DNA of 6,224 nucleotides, from positions 1 to 6,224 of the forward strand of contig CALGTJ010000636.1 in assembly GCA_937901435.1 (NCBI GenBank), read 5' to 3'. The position numbers and the translations under genes are program-made. Positions 1 through 6,224 of this stretch are shown in pieces (position 1 is the first letter of the stretch; every line of letters begins with the position of its first letter). This DNA is from an uncultured Rhodobacter sp. GTDB taxonomy: Bacteria > Pseudomonadota > Alphaproteobacteria > Rhodobacterales > Rhodobacteraceae. Below the pieces are notes generated by a model that was not told the DNA's origin, searched no databases, and saw nothing but the letters and a program-made list of their open reading frames with translations.

Positions 1-46
1 TCATCATGCGATCCACCTTAACAACTGGTCCGAAATTCCGCGACCA
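1..46 (-). mobile_element. Probable terminus of an insertion sequence (IS3-like) lying inside smoF
   Basis: Seen: the minus strand has AAGGTGG (complement of 13-19), a 5-base gap, then two in-frame ATG codons (7-5 and 4-2) whose reading frame leaves the window. This is a well-formed translation start pointing away from the smo genes. Between it and smoF lies the spaced pair GGTCC (27-31) and GACC (42-45), an imperfect inverted arrangement. Read from the smoF side, the element would start TGGTCGCGG. Known: IS3-family tips usually begin TG, and their first ORF starts a few tens of bases inside the tip, often with similar GGTGGTC/GGACCAG strings; this resemblance is from memory. Inferred: the boundary lies between about 46 and 52, where the smoF reading resumes at Leu-Trp-Met. 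A contig misjoin would look the same. Confidence 0.5.
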
Positions 47-55
47 CCTCTCTGG

Positions 56-850
56 ATGTTGGTGCCGCTGATCATGACGCTGATCTTTTCCTTCAAGAAA
101 TACCTGCCGCTGCGCGGCGGAGACCTGGGTTGGGTTGGATTTGAAAACTACGTCCGCTTTGTCAGCTCCAGCGCCTTTTGGCCAAGTGTCCTTGCGACCT
201 TGACGATTGTCGGTGGCGTTCTGGTGATTACGGTTGTTCTGGGCGTCCTTTTGGCATTGCTTCTGGATCAACCGATGTGGGGCCAGGGGATCGTGCGAAT
301 CCTTGTAATTGCGCCCTTCTTTGTGATGCCGACCGTGTCCGCGCTGGTTTGGAAAAACATGTTCATGGACCCGACGAACGGATTGTTCGCGCATCTGTGG
401 AAATTTTTCGGGGCCGAGCCCGTCGCATGGCTTAGTCAGGCGTCGATGGAGTCGATCATCCTGGTCGTCAGCTGGCAATGGTTGCCTTTCGCGACGCTGA
501 TCCTGTTGACGGCGGTGCAATCGCTGGACAGTGAACAGCTGGAAGCCTCTGAAATGGACGGCGCGCCTCTGTTGAAACGGTTCTGGTTCATCATCCTGCC
601 GCATCTGGGGCGCGCGATCACCGTTGTGATCCTGATCCAGACGATCTTTTTGTTGGCGATCTTTGCAGAGATCTTCGTGACCACTGGCGGTGCGTTCGGT
701 ACCAAAACGCTGTCCTACCTGATCTTCCAACGCATTCTGGAAAGCCAGAACGTCGGGCTGGGATCGGCTGGCGGTGTCTATGCAATCATTCTGGCCAATA
801 TCGTTGCCACCTTCCTGATGCGCATCGTCGGCAAGAATCTGGACGCGTGA
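56..850 (+). CDS. smoF: Polyol ABC transporter permease SmoF, 5'-truncated (probably IS-interrupted)
   Basis: This is the first of two inner-membrane permeases of a binding-protein-dependent sorbitol/mannitol importer (CUT1, MalF-like). Numbering from the ATG at 56 gives 264 residues, against about 290 for the family. The second half of TM1 remains (residues 1-13). Further membrane segments lie near 48-71, 80-100, 133-155, 185-210 and 238-258. The permease EAA loop that docks on the ATPase is intact: Glu-Ala-Ser-Glu-Met-Asp-Gly-Ala at 163-170, with Leu-Pro at 181-182. The frame stays open leftwards to base 2, but the residues it adds are polar and His/Pro-rich, not a membrane helix. ATG 56 has no Shine-Dalgarno sequence before it. 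It is followed 10 bases later by smoG. The family assignment is firm; whether a working protein is made is doubtful, and it may be a pseudogene. Confidence 0.8.
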   Translation: MLVPLIMTLIFSFKKYLPLRGGDLGWVGFENYVRFVSSSAFWPSVLATLTIVGGVLVITVVLGVLLALLLDQPMWGQGIVRILVIAPFFVMPTVSALVWKNMFMDPTNGLFAHLWKFFGAEPVAWLSQASMESIILVVSWQWLPFATLILLTAVQSLDSEQLEASEMDGAPLLKRFWFIILPHLGRAITVVILIQTIFLLAIFAEIFVTTGGAFGTKTLSYLIFQRILESQNVGLGSAGGVYAIILANIVATFLMRIVGKNLDA

Positions 851-860
851 GGAAAACAAA

Positions 861-1691
861 ATGGCCCGAGCCGTCACAACAAAACGCAAAGCCCTGAACA
901 CCCTGTTCGCATGGTCCATAGGTCTATTGATCTTTTTCCCGATCCTCTGGACGATCCTGACCAGCTTCAAAACCGAAGCGCAGGCGATCAGCGACCCGCC
1001 CGTCTTTTTGTTCTTTGACTGGACGCTTGAAAACTACAGCGTGGTGATGGAACGGTCGAACTATATGCGGTTCCTGTGGAACTCGATCTTCATCGCTGTG
1101 GGGTCGACCATACTGGGGATGATCATCGCGGTGCCTGCCGCATGGTCGATGGCCTTTGTGCCCTCGAACCGGACCAAAGACATTCTGCTGTGGATGCTGT
1201 CGACCAAGATGCTGCCTGCCGTGGGTGTGCTGTATCCGATCTATCTGATCTTCATCAAACTTGGCATTCTGGACACGCGGATTGGCCTGACCATCATCCT
1301 GATGCTGATCAACCTGCCGATCATCATCTGGATGCTTTACACCTACTTCAAGGAAATCCCCGGTGAGATTCTGGAAGCGGCGCGGATGGATGGGGCCGGT
1401 CTGGGCCAAGAGGTTTTGTATGTGCTGACGCCTATGGCGCTGCCGGGCATCGCCTCTACCATGTTGCTCAACATCATTCTTGCGTGGAACGAGGCCTTCT
1501 GGACGCTGAACCTGACTGCGGCCAAGGCGGCACCTCTGACGGCCTTCATCGCCAGCTATTCCAGCCCCGAGGGTCTGTTTTACGCAAAACTTAGCGCGGC
1601 CTCGACAATGGCCATTGCGCCAATTCTGATAATGGGCTGGTTCAGCCAGAAACAACTCGTGCGCGGTCTGACGTTCGGCGCGGTAAAGTAA
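861..1691 (+). CDS. smoG: Polyol (sorbitol/mannitol) ABC transporter permease SmoG
   Basis: Second permease of the polyol importer (MalG-like, 276 residues, normal family length). It starts with a short basic cytoplasmic tail (residues 1-12), then TM1 at about 13-36. Further membrane segments lie near 73-98, 107-133, 140-162, 196-215 and 245-262. The EAA loop reads Glu-Ala-Ala-Arg-Met-Asp-Gly-Ala at 172-179 with Leu-Pro at 194-195. The C-terminus [16 protein letters not shown] is characteristic of MalG-type sugar permeases. The start at 861 is supported by GAGGAAA (849-855), which overlaps the smoF stop. The gene is complete. The exact polyol specificity cannot be read from the permease; it is inferred from the two dehydrogenases downstream. 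Confidence 0.92.
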   Translation: MARAVTTKRKALNTLFAWSIGLLIFFPILWTILTSFKTEAQAISDPPVFLFFDWTLENYSVVMERSNYMRFLWNSIFIAVGSTILGMIIAVPAAWSMAFVPSNRTKDILLWMLSTKMLPAVGVLYPIYLIFIKLGILDTRIGLTIILMLINLPIIIWMLYTYFKEIPGEILEAARMDGAGLGQEVLYVLTPMALPGIASTMLLNIILAWNEAFWTLNLTAAKAAPLTAFIASYSSPEGLFYAKLSAASTMAIAPILIMGWFSQKQLVRGLTFGAVK

Positions 1692-1701
1692 GGACAAACC
1701 C

Positions 1702-2702
<1,001 letters not shown>

Positions 2703-2703
<1 letters not shown>

Positions 2704-3476
2704 TGAATCGTCTTGACGGAAAGACGGCCCTGATCACCGGGTCCGCCCGTGGTATCGGTCGCGGTTTTGCCGAGGCTTATGTGGCTGAGGGCGCGCAGGT
2801 TGCGATTGCGGACGTCAACCTTGAGGCCGCACAGCAAACCGCGCGTGAGATCGGCAATGCGGCGTGCGCGGTGCATATGGATGTCACCCGGCAGGACAGC
2901 ATTGACGCGGCCATTGCGGCGGTGGTTGCTAAATTCGGCACGCTGGACATTCTGATCAACAACGCCGCCTTGTTTGATGCTGCCGAAACTGTGGATATCA
3001 CCCGCGCCAGCTATGACAAACTATATGCCGTGAACGTTGCGGGGACGCTGTTTACGATGCAAGCCGCCGCCAGGCAGATGATTAAGCAGGGCCACGGCGG
3101 CAAGATCATCAACATGGCAAGCCAGGCCGGGCGGCGTGGCGAAAGCCTTGTGCTGGTCTACTGCTCGACCAAGGCGGCGGTGATTTCGATGACGCAATCG
3201 GCGGGGCTGAACCTGATACAGCACGGCATCAACGTCAATGCTATCGCGCCCGGCGTCGTCGACGGCGAACACTGGACGCATGTGGATTCCATGTTTGCCA
3301 AGCTAGAGGGCAAGCCACTGGGCCAGAAAAAGGCCGAAGTCGCCGCTGGCGTGCCCGCGGGGCGGTTTGCGGTGCCCGGCGACCTTGCCGGAATGGCGAT
3401 TTTTCTCGCGTCTTCCGAGTCTGATTATATCGTGTCGCAGACGTATAACGTCGACGGCGGCCAATGGATGAGTTGA
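2703..3476 (+). CDS. smoS: Sorbitol dehydrogenase SmoS (short-chain dehydrogenase/reductase)
   Basis: Cytoplasmic NAD-dependent SDR expected to oxidise D-sorbitol to D-fructose; the Rhodobacter enzyme also takes galactitol and L-iditol. It has 257 residues, a classical SDR length. Visible motifs: cofactor loop Thr-Gly-Ser-Ala-Arg-Gly-Ile-Gly at 12-19; Asp37 at the end of beta-2, favouring NAD over NADP; Asn-Asn-Ala at 86-88; and the catalytic tetrad Asn111, Ser140, Tyr153 and Lys157 (Tyr-Cys-Ser-Thr-Lys). Pro183-Gly184 follows. The C-terminus Val-Asp-Gly-Gly-Gln-Trp-Met-Ser is usual for sorbitol dehydrogenases of this clade. The start overlaps the smoK stop as TAATG, implying translational coupling. 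General SDR annotation (3-ketoacyl reductase-like) is the fallback, but position and sequence both favour SmoS. Confidence 0.92.
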
Positions 3477-4942
3477 TGCGCCTTTCAAATGCGACACTGG
3501 TTGACCTGCCAGACACAATCAAACGCCCGACCTATGATCGATCCGGGCTGACCGCCGGGATTGTGCATATCGGACTGGGCAACTTTCACCGTGCGCACCA
3601 GTCGTGGTACCTGCATCGTCTGTTCCAGCAGGGCAAGAACCTTGACTGGGCCATTGTCGGCGCAGGGGTCCGCCGTTTTGACGCGGCGCAGCGCGCACGT
3701 TTGCTGGCGCAGGATTGCCTGACGACCCTTATTGAACTGAACCCCGACAGCAGTTCTGCCGAAGTTGTCGGCGCGATGATCGACTATGTCGAGATCGCAG
3801 AGGGCAACGCGCCCCTGATCGCGCGCATGACAGATCCGGCGATCCGCATCGTGGCGCTGACTGTGACAGAGGGTGGATATTACATCGACCCGGTCAGCAA
3901 TGGGTTTGACGCAAACCACCCCGATATCGTGCATGATGCGGCCCACCCGGACATCCCGCGCACTGCCTTTGGTGCGATGATCGCCGCATTGCGCAAGCGC
4001 CGTGATGCGGGAACCGGGCCTTTCACCGGGCAAAGCTGTGACAACCTGCAAGGCAATGGCGCGATCTTGCGTCAGACCATTGTGGCGCTGGCGCGGCTCA
4101 GCGATCCGGAACTGGCCGATTGGATCGATAGCACCTGTAGCTTTCCCAACTCTATGGTGGATTGCATCGTGCCAACCACCGGGCAGAATGAACTGGCGCT
4201 GGTCAAACAGTTGGGCATCGACGATGCCGCGCCTGTGACCCACGAAAACTTTCGCCAATGGGTGATAGAGGATGATTTCTGCGCCGGGCGACCAGATTGG
4301 GACGCGGTTGGTGCGACGTTCACCGATCTGGTGCATGATTACGAGGCGATGAAGATCCGTATCCTCAACGCGGGACACCAAGTCATTGCCAACCCCGGAG
4401 AGGTCCTGTCGGTCAAGACTATATCGGGCTGTATGGAACATCCGCTGATCCGTGCGCTGTTTCACAAGGTCGAGATGCAAGAAATCGTACCGCACGTCAA
4501 ACCGGTGCCGGGGATGGAACCTGCGGCCTACGTCGATCTGATCGCCACACGCTTTGCCAACCCCGCAATCATTGATACGACGCGCCGCGTGGCATTTGAC
4601 GGCTCTTCCCGTCACACGGGATTTATCTTGCCAATGGTGCGCGAGGGGCTTGCCAAGGGTGTGTCTGTATCGGGCCTTGCATTGGTAGAGGCGATCTGGG
4701 CGCGAATGTGTGAAGGCACGCGCGAAGACGGCAGTGTGATCGAGCCGAACGATCCGTTCTGGGCGGATCTGAACGCAACCGCCAAGGCAGCGCGCGTGAC
4801 CCCTCTGGTCTGGCTGGCGCAGCGGCAATTCTATGGCGACCTGGCCGATGATCCCCGTTTTGCAGGGGCCTTTGCGGATTGGCTGACGATGATCTGGGCT
4901 GATGGTCTGGATGCGACACTGGCCGCTTATCTAAAGGCATGA
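3476..4942 (+). CDS. mtlK: Mannitol 2-dehydrogenase MtlK (polyol-specific long-chain dehydrogenase)
   Basis: NAD-dependent oxidation of D-mannitol to D-fructose (often also D-arabitol to D-xylulose) in the cytoplasm. The start at 3476 gives 488 residues and a TGATG overlap with smoS, like the smoK-smoS junction; an in-frame ATG at 3464 would add four residues. Numbering from 3476: N-terminal Rossmann region Gly-Leu-Gly-Asn-Phe-His-Arg-Ala-His at 33-41; Glu-Gly-Gly-Tyr-Tyr-Ile-Asp at 132-138; Cys-Asp-Asn-Leu-Gln-Gly-Asn-Gly at 188-195. The catalytic pattern Lys-x4-Asn-x2-His is at Lys293, Asn298 and His301. The family signature Val-Asp-Arg reads Val-Asp-Cys at 228-230. The length is normal and the gene complete. 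Fructuronate or tagaturonate reductases share the fold but not this operon context. Confidence 0.92.
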   Translation: MRLSNATLVDLPDTIKRPTYDRSGLTAGIVHIGLGNFHRAHQSWYLHRLFQQGKNLDWAIVGAGVRRFDAAQRARLLAQDCLTTLIELNPDSSSAEVVGAMIDYVEIAEGNAPLIARMTDPAIRIVALTVTEGGYYIDPVSNGFDANHPDIVHDAAHPDIPRTAFGAMIAALRKRRDAGTGPFTGQSCDNLQGNGAILRQTIVALARLSDPELADWIDSTCSFPNSMVDCIVPTTGQNELALVKQLGIDDAAPVTHENFRQWVIEDDFCAGRPDWDAVGATFTDLVHDYEAMKIRILNAGHQVIANPGEVLSVKTISGCMEHPLIRALFHKVEMQEIVPHVKPVPGMEPAAYVDLIATRFANPAIIDTTRRVAFDGSSRHTGFILPMVREGLAKGVSVSGLALVEAIWARMCEGTREDGSVIEPNDPFWADLNATAKAARVTPLVWLAQRQFYGDLADDPRFAGAFADWLTMIWADGLDATLAAYLKA

Positions 4943-4980
4943 CGCCCAAAAAACAGGCAAACTAGTTTTCCACAGGCATG

Positions 4981-5002
4981 GTTGTGGCCGAATGGTCACG
5001 AC
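4981..5002 (+). terminator. Hairpin downstream of mtlK, possible weak terminator
   Basis: Nine consecutive pairs join 4981-4989 (GTTGTGGCC) to 4994-5002 (GGTCACGAC) around the 4-base loop GAAT, counting two G-U pairs. It lies 38 bases after the mtlK stop. The following bases are GTCTGGTCTTTGT, U-containing but not a clean U-run, so a Rho-independent role is uncertain; it could instead stabilise the 3' end of the operon mRNA. A competing shorter stem pairs 4970-4974 with 4983-4987. No better terminator is visible between mtlK and the next gene. Confidence 0.4.
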
Positions 5003-5039
5003 GTCTGGTCTTTGTCCAAACCCTCTGTATTGAACAAAT

Positions 5040-5065
5040 CCAGCGCCCTATAACCAAATCGCTGG
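5040..5065. promoter_or_regulatory. Inverted repeat around a possible -10 box upstream of the lpxR-like gene
   Basis: CCAGCG (5040-5045) and CGCTGG (5060-5065) form a perfect 6-base inverted repeat with a 14-base centre. The centre contains TATAAC (5049-5054), a fair -10 hexamer, 37 bases before the start codon at 5092. The best nearby -35-like string, TTGAAC (5030-5035), is only 13 bases away, too close for a standard promoter. The repeat could be an operator or a 5'-UTR hairpin. Nothing in the window identifies a regulator. Confidence 0.25.
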
Positions 5066-5091
5066 GGGGCGTTGTCGGGATAGGATAATCG

Positions 5092-6000
5092 ATGCGTCTA
5101 TTTTTGTTTGGCTGCGTAGCGGCAGCCTTGGCTATGTCGTCTCCGGTCCTCTCGCAGGGTCGGGAAAAAATAGGCACCGGTCGCATTTTCACCAATGACT
5201 ATCTGGGTGACAACAAAGACCGTTGGCGGACGGGATCCTATGCCATCAGCGTTGCAAAAGCCGACGGGTGGGACGGGTCGTTGCCGAATGGGTTTGGTGA
5301 TCTGGTCGAGTTTCGCCTGCGCAGCGACATTATCGCCCCAGAGAACATCGTGAACGCCGCACCGGGTGACAGGCGCTATGTTGGCGCGTTGTCCTTTGGG
5401 ATGCACACCCATTTCGAAAAGGCCTCGACTGAATTCAGTGTCGGCGCGGATCTGGTCATCACTGGCCCGCAAACCGGGCTGGGAGAGCTGCAATCCTCTA
5501 TCCACGAGGTCATGGGCGCCTCTATCCCCGGTGTGCTGGGCAATCAGATACCCAACGGGTTTCATCCTACGCTGACGCTTGAAGCCGGACGCAGCTTTGA
5601 CATTGCGCCGCGATTCAGCTTTCGCCCCTTTCTAGAGGTGCAGGCCGGTGTCGAGACTTTGGCCCGTGCAGGGGGTGATTTTACTTTTGGGCTGTTGGGC
5701 CGTGACGAGTTGATGGTGCGCGACGTGGCAACCGGCCACCTTTATCGCACGACCAAAGGTGAACATCTCGGCTTTGCTGCGGTGTTCGGGGCCGATATCG
5801 CTCATGTGGAACATTCGACCTATTTACCGGCGTCCAGCGGCTTTGAGCTAAGCGATGCGCGGACGCGGGTGCGGGCCGGGGTTCATTGGCAGGGCGAAAA
5901 ATCATCCGTATTTTATGGGCTGACCTATCTGGGTGAAGAGTTCAAGGCGCAGTCAGAGGGTCAGGTTGTCGGCTCTGTTCGTCTGAATATCCGGTTCTAA
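5092..6000 (+). CDS. Outer-membrane lipid A deacylase, LpxR family (DUF2219)
   Basis: Predicted outer-membrane beta-barrel of the LpxR family, which in Salmonella removes the 3'-acyloxyacyl chain from lipid A in a calcium-dependent reaction. The protein has 302 residues. Residues 1-21 or 22 look like a signal peptide (hydrophobic core at 3-15, likely cut near Val-Leu-Ser). The mature start has the family's Asn35-Asp36 (Thr-Asn-Asp-Tyr) followed by Asp43-Arg-Trp-Arg-Thr-Gly. The catalytic-helix motif Gln134-x3-His138-x3-Gly142 is present, then Gly-Asn-Gln at 150-152. His138 and Asp36 fit the proposed His-Asp pair. The C-terminal Phe302 in an alternating strand is the usual BAM insertion signal. 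AGGA at 5082-5085, 6 bases upstream, supports the start. It follows the polyol operon on the same strand after 149 bases, and no functional link is evident. Family call good; activity in this organism is inferred. Confidence 0.85.
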   Translation: MRLFLFGCVAAALAMSSPVLSQGREKIGTGRIFTNDYLGDNKDRWRTGSYAISVAKADGWDGSLPNGFGDLVEFRLRSDIIAPENIVNAAPGDRRYVGALSFGMHTHFEKASTEFSVGADLVITGPQTGLGELQSSIHEVMGASIPGVLGNQIPNGFHPTLTLEAGRSFDIAPRFSFRPFLEVQAGVETLARAGGDFTFGLLGRDELMVRDVATGHLYRTTKGEHLGFAAVFGADIAHVEHSTYLPASSGFELSDARTRVRAGVHWQGEKSSVFYGLTYLGEEFKAQSEGQVVGSVRLNIRF

Positions 6001-6019
6001 CCAGCCAAACCTGACCAAA

Positions 6020-6045
6020 AGGAGCGCGACCGCGCGCCTATTTTT
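6020..6045 (+). terminator. Intrinsic terminator of the lpxR-like gene
   Basis: AGG (6020-6022) pairs with CCT (6037-6039). After one A-G mismatch, GCGC (6024-6027) pairs with GCGC (6032-6035), closing a GACC loop. A and then five T (6041-6045) follow at once. It starts 20 bases after the stop codon. The GC-rich stem with a U-run is a standard Rho-independent terminator. Confidence 0.8.
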
Positions 6046-6109
6046 CGCAAATGTGATGGCGACGCGACGACTATATGGCGCGTTCGTGGCTGGGTTGCAA
6101 AGAGAACAC

Positions 6110-6139
6110 AACAATCCACACAAAACCCTTGGGATTGTT
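6110..6139. other. A/T-rich hairpin with trailing T-run in the intergenic region
   Basis: AACAATCC (6110-6117) is the exact complement of GGATTGTT (6132-6139), with a 14-base centre; T continues to 6142. It could be a second, weak terminator or an operator for the gene to the right. The long loop and AT-rich stem make it less convincing than the terminator at 6020. Confidence 0.3.
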
Positions 6140-6148
6140 TTTAAAAGG

Positions 6149-6163
6149 TTAACAAGTTCTAAA
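6149..6163 (+). promoter_or_regulatory. CtrA-like binding site
   Basis: TTAA-CAAGTTC-TAAA matches seven of eight fixed positions of the alphaproteobacterial CtrA consensus TTAA-N7-TTAA. It sits in non-coding DNA about 60-75 bases before the right edge, where a promoter for the next gene would be. An extra TTAA at 6141-6144 is 4 bases upstream. Such A/T-rich words can arise by chance, so this is a candidate only. Confidence 0.3.
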
Positions 6164-6192
6164 CGCTGTGCTAAAGCGGTTCCAGCGTTCAT

Positions 6193-6210
6193 TGAATCAA
6201 AGGGGATTCA
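6193..6210. promoter_or_regulatory. Inverted repeat with a GANTC (CcrM) site in each arm
   Basis: TGAATC (6193-6198) and GATTCA (6205-6210) are exact reverse complements around AAAGGG. Each arm contains GANTC (GAATC, GATTC), the target of the cell-cycle methylase CcrM found across alphaproteobacteria. It could be a methylation-sensitive control site or a leader-RNA hairpin of the gene to the right. Confidence 0.4.
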
Positions 6211-6224
6211 CAGCGGGCTGTTTT

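Larger units (their letters stand above)
6046..6224. other. Intergenic region with no supported gene
   Basis: After the lpxR terminator no open frame has a convincing start, ribosome site or protein-like composition. The only long antisense frame here runs back through the terminator and the end of the lpxR-like gene. The region is richer in A/T than the genes and carries the three candidate sites listed separately, so it is most likely the upstream control region of a gene beyond the right edge. Confidence 0.6.

Noticed and set aside
2..55. Plus-strand extension of smoF to the left edge as its true N-terminus
   Set aside because: The frame is open but encodes a polar, His/Pro-containing stretch instead of the expected hydrophobic helix, so it is unlikely to be native smoF sequence.
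3485..4828. Long minus-strand open frame (447 codons) opposite mtlK
   Set aside because: It lies entirely under a well-supported dehydrogenase gene, has no recognisable motifs and an Arg/His/Asp-rich composition typical of the antisense of a GC-biased gene.
4959..4968. AAACTAGTTT palindrome after mtlK
   Set aside because: It is perfect but only 10 bases with no loop or T-run and no second copy seen; probably chance in A/T-rich spacer DNA.
5030..5054. TTGAAC plus TATAAC as a standard -35/-10 promoter
   Set aside because: The spacing is 13 bases, well below the 16-18 needed for a housekeeping sigma promoter.
4962..5195. Minus-strand open frame (77 codons) across the mtlK-lpxR gap
   Set aside because: It overlaps the signal-peptide region of the lpxR-like gene and its composition is not protein-like; no conserved motif is seen.
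5953..6192. Minus-strand open frame (79 codons) at the right end
   Set aside because: It crosses the lpxR terminator and the end of that gene, and shows no family features.

Overview
The window is a piece of an alphaproteobacterial chromosome, most likely from the Rhodobacterales (Roseobacter/Rhodobacter group). This rests on the gene order smoF-smoG-smoK-smoS-mtlK, which matches the known Rhodobacter sphaeroides sorbitol/mannitol (smo/mtl) operon, on the moderately high G+C coding style, and on protein sequences that read like roseobacter polyol transporters. I had no database search, so names come from motifs and recalled families.

Left edge (1 to about 50): these bases do not look like the 5' part of smoF. 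No frame gives the hydrophobic first transmembrane segment expected just before the Trp-Met-Leu-Val-Pro stretch of the permease. The opposite strand instead has a strong Shine-Dalgarno sequence and tandem ATG codons reading off the left edge, behind a short arrangement of GGTCC/GACC that resembles an insertion-sequence tip. The simplest reading is that an IS element, IS3-like by appearance, sits inside smoF; a mis-assembly is the main alternative.

Polyol block (56-4942): two ABC permeases (SmoF, here 5'-truncated, and SmoG), the ATPase (SmoK), a short-chain sorbitol dehydrogenase (SmoS) and a long-chain mannitol 2-dehydrogenase (MtlK). All are on the plus strand with junctions of 10 bp or less or 1-base stop/start overlaps, so they should be one transcription unit. 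The periplasmic binding protein (smoE) is expected to the left. The intact system would import sorbitol, mannitol and perhaps arabitol and oxidise them to fructose or the matching ketose. If the smoF interruption is real, transport by this system may be impaired or depend on an internal start.

Right part (4943-6224): a 149-base gap holds a 9-bp hairpin, probably a weak terminator for mtlK, and an inverted repeat before the next gene. That gene is a separately translated outer-membrane beta-barrel of the LpxR (lipid A 3'-O-deacylase, DUF2219) family, followed by a good intrinsic terminator. The last about 180 bases have no convincing gene. They carry a CtrA-like site and a hairpin with a GANTC (CcrM methylation) site in each arm, which suggests control of the gene beyond the right edge.
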